NCBI GenBank assembly: GCA_963784415.1
Contig: CAWARK010000011.1
Location: 124,001-188,000, forward strand
Source: UBA7672 sp963784415
GTDB taxonomy: Bacteria; Pseudomonadota; Alphaproteobacteria; Caulobacterales; Hyphomonadaceae
Reading direction: 5' to 3'
DNA length: 64,000 nucleotides
Shown: in pieces, positions 1 through 8,787 of the stretch
How positions within the stretch are numbered: the first letter of the stretch is position 1
Layout of the letters: every line of letters begins with the position of its first letter
Translations under genes and position numbers: made by a program
The notes under the pieces: generated by a model
What the model saw: the letters and a program-made list of their open reading frames with translations, nothing else
Databases searched by the model: none
What the model was told of the DNA's origin: nothing

Positions 1-1
1 A

Positions 2-79
2 CTCGTGGTGCAGAGCTGCACGACGCGGTGGCTAAATGGCGACCTGATCAACCTGATCGGCGGCATCGGCCGGGGCTGA
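2..79 (+). CDS. C-terminal end of an unidentified protein (partial)
   Basis: An open frame enters from the left edge and ends at TGA (77-79). It encodes about 25 residues ending in LINLIGGIGRG. Too little is present to name a family. The frame is supported only by being open and ending shortly before the next gene, so it could be chance. Confidence 0.3.
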   Translation, partial: LVVQSCTTRWLNGDLINLIGGIGRG

Positions 80-168
80 GCGCTGGCCCCTGACTACTGG
101 CCTTGTAGGAGGCGAGGTGTATGATCCCGGCGGGGTCAGCATCGTAACGTCTCTAGCCGGAGCCAGTG

Positions 169-702
169 ATGCGCCCCCATTCCATGCTGTTTGCCTGCCT
201 TGCCGTCGCCCTTGCCCAACCGGCGATGGCGCAACAGGGAAATCCGCCGCCTGCCTGCACCGACGCCGCCAATCGCGCTTTCGATTTCTGGATCGGCGAG
301 TGGAAGGCCTACGTCACCGGCACCGACAACCTTGCCGGCCTGAGCACCATCACGCGCGAGGATGGCGGCTGCGTCGTCACCGAGCACTGGCGCAGCCAGG
401 CGTCGAACTTCACCGGCCGCAGTCTCAACATCTACAGCGCCGACGCGAAGCACTGGGAGCAGTTCTGGGTCGACAGCACGGGCGACATCACCCACTTCAT
501 CGGAAACGCCACGCGCGACGGCATGGACCTGATCGCCGAGGACGACACGTCTCCCGGCCAGCCCAAGCCTGTCTTCACGCGCATGATCTTCACGCACAAT
601 CCGGACGGGACGGTTCGGCAGCACGGCCAGACCTCCGCCGATCGCGGCAAGACGTGGGCCGACAGCTACGATTTCACCTACCGGCCCGTTCCGAAGGGAT
701 AG
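169..702 (+). CDS. secreted hypothetical protein (FDFWIGEW motif)
   Basis: Encodes 177 aa with a Sec signal peptide (hydrophobic run about residues 5-17, AMA-Q type cleavage near 21), so it is probably periplasmic. After the signal the FDFWIGEW motif followed by many aromatic beta-strand-like segments resembles small secreted proteins of unknown function that start with a F-DFW-GEW signature and probably form a lipocalin-like barrel (inference). A GTG directly upstream at 166 is an alternative start. It converges on the hydrolase gene at 719, with no operon partner visible. Function unknown. Confidence 0.7.
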   Translation: MRPHSMLFACLAVALAQPAMAQQGNPPPACTDAANRAFDFWIGEWKAYVTGTDNLAGLSTITREDGGCVVTEHWRSQASNFTGRSLNIYSADAKHWEQFWVDSTGDITHFIGNATRDGMDLIAEDDTSPGQPKPVFTRMIFTHNPDGTVRQHGQTSADRGKTWADSYDFTYRPVPKG

Positions 703-718
703 GGGCCTGAAGGCTGCG

Positions 719-2701
719 TTATTTCACGATCGGCAGGACGATGTAGCTCGGCTCGCTGCGGGCATGCCTGACCGTGTTGGTGGCGATGACGCCCTCGGCT
801 TCGAACTCGTTGCGGCCGCCCGTGTTGAGGTTGCGCGCGTATTTCGGGAAGCTCGACGACGTGACCTCGACGCGGATGCGATGGCCTGCGAGGAATGTGT
901 TCGCGGTGGTCATGGGCGTGAAGTCGAGTTTGTAAGTCTTGCCCTTCTCCATGAAGACCTCGCGGTCATAGCCTTCGCGGAAGCGGGCGCGGAGGATGGT
1001 GTCGTCGAGAATGTAGGCGTTGCCGTCCGGATCGACGTCGACGAGTTTCACGGCGAAATCGGTGTCCTTCACGTCCGACGACACGTTGAGGATCGCATCG
1101 ACGAAGCCCGCCACAGTGATCGGCCTGGTCAACACGTCTGATGTATAGACCAGCACATCATGGCGCGCTTCCACCGGCTTCTGGTCGAACGCGCCCGGCA
1201 CGACAACGCCGCCATTGCAGCAGTCGCCGCCGCCAATCGTCTGCACGGGGTTCCTGGGATCGTAGATAAAGCTGTCGGCAGGTTCAGCGCCCGGCGCTGT
1301 AAAGGACAGCTTGCCATCGCCGAAGACGGAGTTCGCGCGGCCGTCGGAGCGCAAGTAGAGCTTGGTCTGCTCGACGCCTTTTGGCGGCCATTGCGTGGCG
1401 GTCTTCCACTGATTGTCGCCCATCGAATAGTAGCGGATCTTCGGCGTCGATGACGGGAAACGGTCGGCCTGGCCTTTGAGGAAGCGGTCGAAGAATTTCC
1501 AGACTTCACCGTTCACATCCATCGTGGCGTCGCCCAGTTCGCGGTCGCCGGATTTGAAGTTGGGTCCGAGCTGCGAATAGCCGCAATGAACGCTGGGGCC
1601 GACGATCGCGTACTGGTTGTCGCGCGCCTCGGCGTCGACGCCCTTCTTTGTCGCGTGATCATAAAGGGCCAGGTTCGGCCCGATCGAAACGTCGTACCAG
1701 GAATTGTACCAGAGCGCGGGCACGCCCCAGCTTTCATTGTCGTGATAGAGGCCGCCCTTGTACCACTCCGGATCGTCGGGCAGTGCGCGCGCGATCAGCT
1801 TTTCGTTCGTGCCGGCGGGCTCGCCCAGCGAGGTCAGCATTTCCGCATAGGGCAGATGCCAGACCTGCTTGGCCCACGTCACGTCGGGCTTCTTCGGGTT
1901 GAGATCCGAATACTGCGAGATGTACTGGCGCATTTCGGCGGGAAGGCCCTCGGGGATTTGCGCGCGGAAAGGATTGTCGACGCCATAGAGCCAGATCGAG
2001 AACAGGGTGCGCGGCACGCCGCCGCGATACCAGTTGCCCTGCTCGTGGAATTCCCCGACGCGGCCAATGCCGGCGCCCGAGGCCATCGGCACCATGGCGG
2101 CATGCGCGGGATGGTTGGTGGCGGCGAGCTGAAGTTGCCATTCGGCGGTGGACGAACAGCCAAGCGTGCCGACTTTCTTGTTCGACCAGCTCTGGTCGGC
2201 AATCCATGTCAGCGCGTCATAGCCATCGGTGCGCGGGTAGCCGAGGATCTCGAACTTGCCTTCGGAGAAATAGCGGCCGCGCTCGTTCTGGTAGATCACC
2301 GCATAGCCGCGATCGACGCCTTCGAGCACTTGTCGCAGCGAGCTGCCCTGCAGGGACTGCATGTTGTATGGCGTGCGGATGAAGATGGTGGGGACGGGAC
2401 CGGTGACGTCCTTCGGGCGGAAGATGTCAGTCGAGAGGTGCACGCCATCACGCATCGGCATCAGCACCTTGCGCTCGACGATCGCGCGCCTGGCCAGCTC
2501 CGCATCCAGGGCTGCCTGTGACCATTTCGAATAGTCGGTGTAAGGCGCGTCGCCGCTTGACGCTGCGAGCATAGGGTGAGCGGGAGCAGGCGCGGCGCGG
2601 ACGGGCCCTGTCTGGATCTGGTTCTGGGTCGCAGCCGGCATCGCGAACAGGAGCGCGCCGGTAAGCGCGAGCGCTGCGCAACCGAGCAGGGTCTTCTTCA
2701 T
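719..2701 (-). CDS. secreted CocE/NonD (S15-type) hydrolase
   Basis: A 660-aa alpha/beta hydrolase of the CocE/NonD (X-Pro dipeptidyl-peptidase S15) family. The ATG at 2701 is chosen because GGGAGA lies just upstream and the protein then begins with a lysine-rich signal peptide ending AMPAATQ; an upstream in-frame extension would bury the signal. The N-terminal catalytic domain shows RDGVHLSTDIFRP and the nucleophile elbow GTLGCSSTAEWQ. The C-terminal third (from about residue 450) is the jelly-roll domain typical of the family, with DVKDTDFAVKLVDVDPDG. Family members cleave esters, amides or acyl-peptides; the substrate cannot be read from sequence. It probably acts in the periplasm. The elbow is unusual, since GYSYxG is more common. 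Confidence 0.85.
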   Translation of the reverse strand: MKKTLLGCAALALTGALLFAMPAATQNQIQTGPVRAAPAPAHPMLAASSGDAPYTDYSKWSQAALDAELARRAIVERKVLMPMRDGVHLSTDIFRPKDVTGPVPTIFIRTPYNMQSLQGSSLRQVLEGVDRGYAVIYQNERGRYFSEGKFEILGYPRTDGYDALTWIADQSWSNKKVGTLGCSSTAEWQLQLAATNHPAHAAMVPMASGAGIGRVGEFHEQGNWYRGGVPRTLFSIWLYGVDNPFRAQIPEGLPAEMRQYISQYSDLNPKKPDVTWAKQVWHLPYAEMLTSLGEPAGTNEKLIARALPDDPEWYKGGLYHDNESWGVPALWYNSWYDVSIGPNLALYDHATKKGVDAEARDNQYAIVGPSVHCGYSQLGPNFKSGDRELGDATMDVNGEVWKFFDRFLKGQADRFPSSTPKIRYYSMGDNQWKTATQWPPKGVEQTKLYLRSDGRANSVFGDGKLSFTAPGAEPADSFIYDPRNPVQTIGGGDCCNGGVVVPGAFDQKPVEARHDVLVYTSDVLTRPITVAGFVDAILNVSSDVKDTDFAVKLVDVDPDGNAYILDDTILRARFREGYDREVFMEKGKTYKLDFTPMTTANTFLAGHRIRVEVTSSSFPKYARNLNTGGRNEFEAEGVIATNTVRHARSEPSYIVLPIVK

Positions 2702-2836
2702 GCGGCAGTCTCCCGTTGATATCAGGGAGACTAGCAGCGGGAATCGCCCGGCGGAAAGCGTTCCGGGACAAGAGATGCTTGCGACCTGCCGGGAGACTGT
2801 TCGCAAGATCGAAACGACAGTCTATATCTGGGGGCC

Positions 2837-3907
2837 ATGACGAGCGACGCGACTCATCCAGCCCTAGCCACGCACCCCAACAAGGCGGCGCGCGCGGCAT
2901 TCATCGCCTTTGCCGTGCTGGCGGTCATGGTGTGGGTCGGCATTGCGGTCGGAGCCAATGTCAGGGCGCCCGGCGTGATCGGACTTGCCGCAACGGTGGT
3001 CGGCGGGCTTTCCGCAGCGGTGCTGACGCTGGCGGTGGGCGGGTTGATCGCGCTGAAACTTGCCGAGACGCCTGTCGTGACCAGCGGAGCGGCAGCGCCC
3101 GCTGGCAGCGATCCGGCAATCGCGACCGCGCTGGCGGCCGTGGAAGACGCGCAGCGGCCAATAACGCGACGCATGGTGGAGCGCTCGTCATGGCGCACGC
3201 CGCTGTTCGCGGCTGTCGCCGTGGCGGCGTGGTGCGTTCTGGTCCTGCTGGGCGCATCGGGCGGCGTGTTCGATTTCTCGATCATCCTCCTGGGTGGCGG
3301 TCTTGCCGGCTATGGCTGGTCACATCGCGAGGCGGCGAGCGAACTGAGTGATGTTTACCTGCAGCGCGGCGTGGGCACGCTGGCGGCAGCGCAGGGCGAT
3401 CTTGCGTGGCGCAAGCCGACCCGGATCGACCTCGGACGTCTGCGCGCCGAAAATGTCCTGCCGCCGGCATCGGAAGCTGCCAGCGCGGGCGAGATTGCCG
3501 GCACGCATCGCGGCGTCGCTATTCGCATCGCGCCGATCAAGACCAAGCCGCTGCCGGATAAAGCCTCCGCCGCCGATGGCGCTTTCACCGGCGTGCTGAT
3601 CGAACTCGAAGCGCCGCACATGTCAGTCTCGTCACTGGAGGAAGCGGTGCTGGCCTATCCGCGCCTGGCGATCCGCATCAGCCAGCTCAGCGCAATGCCG
3701 GGGTTCGGCGCGCCGGCAAGCGGCGCTGCGGGTGGGCGCATCTCTATCGCCGTGCCCGAGACATCCCGGCCGCGCGTGTTCGATCCGCCATCGGGCGGAG
3801 ACGCCAAAGCTGCCGCGAAACGCCTGTCGCGCATCCACGATGTGATTGCGGCTGCAACCGGTCTTGCCGATGCGGTGGCCACGCAGTCTGCAAGACCGCA
3901 GGGCTGA
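2837..3907 (+). CDS. membrane protein, possibly DUF3137-like
   Basis: Encodes 356 aa. Two hydrophobic segments lie near residues 20-42 and 50-76, and a second pair near 120-155. The rest is a soluble Ala/Pro-rich region. The stretch GEIAGTHRGVAIRIAPIKTK followed by FTGVLIELEAP recalls DUF3137-type membrane proteins, in which a hydrophobic N-terminus precedes a mixed alpha/beta domain, but this is a weak resemblance. It is divergent from the hydrolase gene with about 135 bp between starts, so the two promoters must lie there. Function unknown. Confidence 0.6.
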   Translation: MTSDATHPALATHPNKAARAAFIAFAVLAVMVWVGIAVGANVRAPGVIGLAATVVGGLSAAVLTLAVGGLIALKLAETPVVTSGAAAPAGSDPAIATALAAVEDAQRPITRRMVERSSWRTPLFAAVAVAAWCVLVLLGASGGVFDFSIILLGGGLAGYGWSHREAASELSDVYLQRGVGTLAAAQGDLAWRKPTRIDLGRLRAENVLPPASEAASAGEIAGTHRGVAIRIAPIKTKPLPDKASAADGAFTGVLIELEAPHMSVSSLEEAVLAYPRLAIRISQLSAMPGFGAPASGAAGGRISIAVPETSRPRVFDPPSGGDAKAAAKRLSRIHDVIAAATGLADAVATQSARPQG

Positions 3908-3978
3908 CTCAACAAACCTCCGTTTCGCCCCATTTCACGCAGCGACCGGCCCCAATCGGGTGCGACAACCTGTACATC

Positions 3979-3999
3979 GCAGGACCAATGCGGTCCTGC
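3979..3999 (+). repeat. perfect 8-bp inverted repeat (hairpin)
   Basis: GCAGGACC and GGTCCTGC flank the 5-nt loop AATGC. It lies 72 bp after the stop of the membrane-protein gene and 21 bp before the small ORF at 4020. No T-run follows, so it is not a classical terminator; an operator or mRNA structure is possible. Confidence 0.5.
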
Positions 4000-4019
4000 A
4001 GTCAGGTTTGGGGACGCGA

Positions 4020-4139
4020 ATGAAACACACGATCCGCCTCCTGCTGACCGCGCTGGCCATAAGCGGCGTCACCTTCGCCGCTGCGGGCACGCCATCGCGC
4101 TCGAACGTCACACCGCCCGCGATCCAAGAAGCTCATTAG
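4020..4139 (+). CDS. small secreted peptide (39 aa)
   Basis: An ATG-started 39-aa frame: a short basic start (MKHTIR), a hydrophobic core and a TFAAAG cleavage-like site, then a short polar tail. It looks like a signal peptide with almost no mature protein. It is followed after 36 bp by the vWA gene and may be its leader or a decayed gene. The call rests only on signal-peptide appearance and position. Confidence 0.35.
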   Translation: MKHTIRLLLTALAISGVTFAAAGTPSRSNVTPPAIQEAH

Positions 4140-4175
4140 GAATTTGACCGGCAACACATGCCCTGGGGACCTACC

Positions 4176-4941
<766 letters not shown>

Positions 4942-4981
4942 TCGAACGGACGGCTTGGCCGACACGGCATAGCCGACCCCG

Positions 4982-5030
4982 ACCCGGCCAGAAGCGGTAT
5001 CTCCCCCGCCGCTGGCCGGGTTGTCTTTTC
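4982..5030 (+). terminator. Rho-independent terminator after the vWA gene
   Basis: A 10-bp perfect stem (ACCCGGCCAG, 4982-4991, with CTGGCCGGGT, 5012-5021) is followed by TTGTCTTTTC. It separates the vWA gene from the lipoprotein gene starting at 5096. Confidence 0.8.
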
Positions 5031-5095
5031 GGGCCTTGAGTTCGGGCGGGATATGTTGTCCCGATGGGGTGGGAAACGACACACGGGGACTTTAC

Positions 5096-5719
5096 ATGCG
5101 TATCCGTCTTGCCATCACCGCCAGCGTGCTGGCGCTCGCTGCCTGTCAGCCGCCGGCGACCACCGATGCGGCAAAACCGGCCGAACCCGCAAAGGCGGTC
5201 GAGACGGCATCCGTCGAGGCTGGCTGCAATGTGACGGTCAGCAAGCCGTGGATCGATCAGGAGACGCCGATCCGCCGCTACACTGCCGAAGCCTCCGTCC
5301 TCGGGACAACCTGCCAGCAGGGCGTGGCTGTGCTGGTGATCCGCCAGCGTGAAGGCACGCCGATCTACACATGGGCCGGACAGGTCGACTATCTCTTCGG
5401 CCTGCGTGATGCGGCCGATCCTGCGGCGATGAAGACGGCGCTGCTTGAGTGGATCGACCAGGGTCCGGACGGACCGGAGAAAACGGGCACGCTGCCGGCC
5501 TGGGAAGAAACCGACGGCCAGCCCAAGCGCACCGAATTCCCGTTCATGCCGATCGAAGGCACGGACAAGGCGCAATGGGACCAGCTCAAGAAGGACAATC
5601 TCGAGATGTTCTGCTTCCCGCAGGGCATGGAGAGCACCAACTGCGCTGTCCTGCGCCCCGGCGAAGACAACGTGCCGCCCGCGATGGAAGAGATCGGGCT
5701 GCAGCTGTTCCCGGGCTAG
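5096..5719 (+). CDS. hypothetical lipoprotein
   Basis: Encodes 207 aa. ATG 5096 gives a lipoprotein signal with lipobox LAAC (Cys about 17), followed by a Pro/Ala linker. Four further Cys residues could form disulfides. The C-terminal half contains the conserved-looking segments RTEFPFMPIEG and FCFPQGMES. I do not recognise the family. It stands alone between a terminator and typA, and the signal suggests membrane anchoring in the periplasm. Confidence 0.65.
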   Translation: MRIRLAITASVLALAACQPPATTDAAKPAEPAKAVETASVEAGCNVTVSKPWIDQETPIRRYTAEASVLGTTCQQGVAVLVIRQREGTPIYTWAGQVDYLFGLRDAADPAAMKTALLEWIDQGPDGPEKTGTLPAWEETDGQPKRTEFPFMPIEGTDKAQWDQLKKDNLEMFCFPQGMESTNCAVLRPGEDNVPPAMEEIGLQLFPG

Positions 5720-5917
5720 TTTCCGGCGGCTGGCGCGCGCTAACCTTACTTCCATGCCACGAAGGAAGCCATTCGGGCCCTAAAACAGGGCTTGTGTGGC
5801 TGTTTTGACCGTCCTGGCGTCTCAAATCGCCTGTGGCGCCCTGGATGCTCGCTTTCTTCACAAAACACGGGTATTGCGGCGCACAAATCCGCCCCCTCCC
5901 GGCCAGAAGACAGCACC

Positions 5918-7738
5918 ATGCAACTGCGCAACATCGCGATCATCGCCCACGTCGACCACGGCAAGACGACGCTGGTCGACTGCCTGCTCAAACAGTCGGG
6001 CTCCTTCCGCGAGAACGAAGCCACGTCCGAGCGGATGATGGACTCGAACGACCTGGAGCGTGAGCGCGGCATCACCATCCTGGCGAAAGCCACCTCGGTC
6101 GTCTGGAACGACTATCGCATCAACATCGTCGACACCCCCGGCCACGCCGACTTCGGCGGCGAAGTCGAACGTATCCTGAACATGGTGGACGGGGCCATCG
6201 TGCTGGTCGACGCGGCCGAAGGCCCGATGCCGCAAACCAAGTTCGTGGTCTCCAAAGCGCTTAAAGTGGGCCTGCGCCCGATCGTCTGCATCAACAAGAT
6301 CGACAAGCCGGAAGAGCGCCACGTTGAAGTCGTCAACGAAGTGTTCGACCTCTTCGCCAACCTCGACGCCACCGACGAACAGCTCGATTTCCCGATCATC
6401 TACGGCTCAGCCAAGAATGGCTGGATGAGCCTGGATCCGGCGCACAAGACCGACAACATGAACGCGCTGTTCGAGACAGTGTTGAAGCACGTGCCGCCGC
6501 CGCGCGTTGACAACGGCCCGTTCCGCATGCTCGGCACCACGATCGGCTCCGATCCCTTCCTCGGCCGCGTTCTGACCGGCCGCGTCGATAGCGGCTCGGT
6601 GAAGCCGAACCAGACCGTTAAAGTCCTGTCGCGCACCGGCGAAGTGATCGAACAGGGCCGCATCTCGAAAGTGTTGGCCTATCGCGGCCTCGTGCGTTCA
6701 CCCATCGATGAGGGCAAGGCCGGCGACATTGTCTCGATCTCGGGTCTGACCAAGGCGACTGTCGCCGACACCATCTGCGATCCGTCCGTCACGCAGGCCA
6801 TGGAAGCCCAGCCGATCGATCCGCCGACGCTGGCCATGACGTTCCGCGTCAACGACTCGCCGCTCGCCGGCACCGAAGGCAAGAAGGTCACCAGCCGCGT
6901 GATCTGGGATCGCCTGCTGAAAGAAGCCGAAGGCAACGTCGCGCTGAAGATCTCGCGCGCGCCGGATAGCGACGCGTTTGAAGTTGCGGGCCGCGGCGAA
7001 CTCCAGCTCGCCGTGCTGATCGAGACAATGCGCCGCGAAGGCTTTGAAATGGGCGTGTCCCGCCCAAAGGTCGTGATGCAGAAGGACGAGCTGACCGGCG
7101 AGATTCTGGAACCGATCGAGGAAGTGGTCATCGACGTCGATGACGAGCATACCGGCGTTATCGTGCAGAAGCTCTCCGAGCGTCGCGCCGAGATGATGGA
7201 CATGCGCCCGTCTGGCGTTGGCCGCACCCGCCTCGTATTCCACGCGCCGACACGCGGCCTCATCGGCTATCAGGGCGAACTCCTGTCCGACACGCGCGGC
7301 ACAGCCGTGATGAACCGCCTGTTCTACCAGTACGCCCCGCACAAGGGCGAGATTCGCGGCCGCCACACCGGCGTGCTGATCTCCAACGGCTCGGGCGAGT
7401 CCGTCGCCTTCGCCATGTGGAACCTCGAAGACCGCGGCCCGATGATGATTGAAGTCGGCGTGAAGGTTTACGAGGGCATGATCATCGGCGAGCACACACG
7501 CGGCAACGACCTCGAAGTGAACGTTCTCAAGGGCAAGAAGCTTACCAACGTCCGCGCTTCCGGTACGGATGAAGCGGTACGACTGACGACGCCGATCCGC
7601 ATGACGCTCGAAAAGGCGCTCGCCTATATCCAGGACGACGAGCTGGTGGAGGTGACCCCGGAGAACATCCGTCTCCGCAAGGTCTATCTCGACCCGAACG
7701 ATCGCAAGCGCTTCGCGCGCGCAACCGTCGACGCGTAA
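5918..7738 (+). CDS. typA: translational GTPase TypA/BipA
   Basis: A 606-aa ribosome-associated GTPase of the EF-G/LepA superfamily, normal family length. The start MQLRNIAIIAHVDHGKT places the G1 P-loop at residues 10-17. The switch-I motif RERGITI, G3 DTPGHADF, and G4 NKID follow. After the G domain come the domain II barrel, EF-G domain III/V-like modules and the BipA C-terminal domain (region ending RKRFARATVDA). BipA assists 50S assembly and stress or cold growth in other bacteria. An in-frame extension upstream to 5792 is not credible because family members start at this ATG. The phnA-like gene begins directly after its stop. Confidence 0.97.
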   Translation: MQLRNIAIIAHVDHGKTTLVDCLLKQSGSFRENEATSERMMDSNDLERERGITILAKATSVVWNDYRINIVDTPGHADFGGEVERILNMVDGAIVLVDAAEGPMPQTKFVVSKALKVGLRPIVCINKIDKPEERHVEVVNEVFDLFANLDATDEQLDFPIIYGSAKNGWMSLDPAHKTDNMNALFETVLKHVPPPRVDNGPFRMLGTTIGSDPFLGRVLTGRVDSGSVKPNQTVKVLSRTGEVIEQGRISKVLAYRGLVRSPIDEGKAGDIVSISGLTKATVADTICDPSVTQAMEAQPIDPPTLAMTFRVNDSPLAGTEGKKVTSRVIWDRLLKEAEGNVALKISRAPDSDAFEVAGRGELQLAVLIETMRREGFEMGVSRPKVVMQKDELTGEILEPIEEVVIDVDDEHTGVIVQKLSERRAEMMDMRPSGVGRTRLVFHAPTRGLIGYQGELLSDTRGTAVMNRLFYQYAPHKGEIRGRHTGVLISNGSGESVAFAMWNLEDRGPMMIEVGVKVYEGMIIGEHTRGNDLEVNVLKGKKLTNVRASGTDEAVRLTTPIRMTLEKALAYIQDDELVEVTPENIRLRKVYLDPNDRKRFARATVDA

Positions 7739-8098
7739 TTGCCCGAGACTCTTTTGCCTGAAGCATTGGCGCCCTGCCCAAGCTGCGCGTCCGCCCTCAC
7801 CTATGAGGACGGCGCGATGCTGGTCTGCCCGGAATGCGCACACGAGTGGTCGGCGACGGCTGCACCCGTCGCGGGACCGCGTGTCTACAAGGACGCGAAT
7901 GGCAACCTTCTGGAAGACGGCGACACCGTCACGCTGATCAAGGACCTCAAGCTCAAGGGCTCGTCCCAGGTCGTGAAGCAGGGCACGAAGGTCAAGAACA
8001 TCCGGTTGGTCGATGAAGACCACGACATCGACTGCAAGATCGATGGCTTCGGTGGGATGAAGCTGAAATCCGAGTACGTGAAGAAGCAGCCGCGCTAG
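7739..8098 (+). CDS. yjdM: PhnA/YjdM family zinc-ribbon protein
   Basis: Encodes 119 aa, normal for the PhnA (YjdM) family. The N-terminal zinc ribbon has CPSC and CPEC pairs around YEDGAMLVCPECAHEW. The C-terminal domain is the small SH3-like PhnA barrel (VYKDANGNLLEDGDTVTLIKDLKLKGSS). Despite its name, the family has no established role in phosphonate use. Start codon is TTG, either 7739 directly after the typA stop or the in-frame TTG at 7754. The abutting position suggests co-transcription with typA. Confidence 0.9.
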   Translation: MPETLLPEALAPCPSCASALTYEDGAMLVCPECAHEWSATAAPVAGPRVYKDANGNLLEDGDTVTLIKDLKLKGSSQVVKQGTKVKNIRLVDEDHDIDCKIDGFGGMKLKSEYVKKQPR

Positions 8099-8101
8099 GC
8101 G

Positions 8102-8635
8102 CTACTTCGACGCCTTCTCCCGCGCGATCGCTTCGACGATCAGTTCGTGCGCGCGCTCGGGGCCGTGCAGGCCTTCGATCTTGACCCACTTGCCGGGCTC
8201 GAGATCCTTGTAGTGCTCGAAGAAGTGCACGATGCGCTCGACCAGGATTTCCGGCAGGTCGTTGTAGTGTTTCACCTTCTCGTAATAGCGCGTGAGCTTG
8301 GGATGCGGCACGGCGAGGATCTTCTCGTCCTGGCCCTTGTCGTCGGTCATCATCAGGACGCCGACGGGCACGCAGCGCACGACGCAGCCCGGCACAAGCG
8401 CGCGGTTGCCTACCACCATCACGTCGATCGGATCGCCGTCGAGCGAGAGCGTGTGCGGGATGAAGCCGTAGTTACAGGGATAGCGCATGGACGTGTAGAG
8501 GAAGCGGTCGACGAACATCGCGCCGGACGCCTTGTCGATCTCGAACTTGATCGGCTCGCCGCCGAGCGGCACCTCGATCAGGACGTTCACGTCCTCGGGC
8601 GGGTTGGGTCCGGTCGGGATTTTGGAGAGGTCCAT
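8102..8635 (-). CDS. ppa: inorganic pyrophosphatase
   Basis: A 177-aa family I (soluble, Mg-dependent) inorganic pyrophosphatase hydrolysing PPi to 2 Pi, normal bacterial length. Family signature: FEIDKASGAMFVDRFLYTSMRYPCNYGFIPHTLSLDGDPIDVMV, which carries the metal-binding acids of the D-GDPID motif; DDKGQDEKILAVP and the C-terminal HFFEHYKDLEPGKWVKIEG also match. It converges on the phnA-like gene with only three bases between stops. Confidence 0.97.
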   Translation of the reverse strand: MDLSKIPTGPNPPEDVNVLIEVPLGGEPIKFEIDKASGAMFVDRFLYTSMRYPCNYGFIPHTLSLDGDPIDVMVVGNRALVPGCVVRCVPVGVLMMTDDKGQDEKILAVPHPKLTRYYEKVKHYNDLPEILVERIVHFFEHYKDLEPGKWVKIEGLHGPERAHELIVEAIAREKASK

Positions 8636-8787
8636 CGTGTCGTCCTGTCGTCGTGGGCTGTGCGGGAGGCTGGTCTGGAGCGGCCGTCATTTGACGTTAC
8701 GGCGCCTGCAATATCGGGGCCTCCAATACCGAGGCTTGGGCCAAGCGCAAGATCAACCTGCAGATCGTGCGGCCGGACGCTGCAGGA

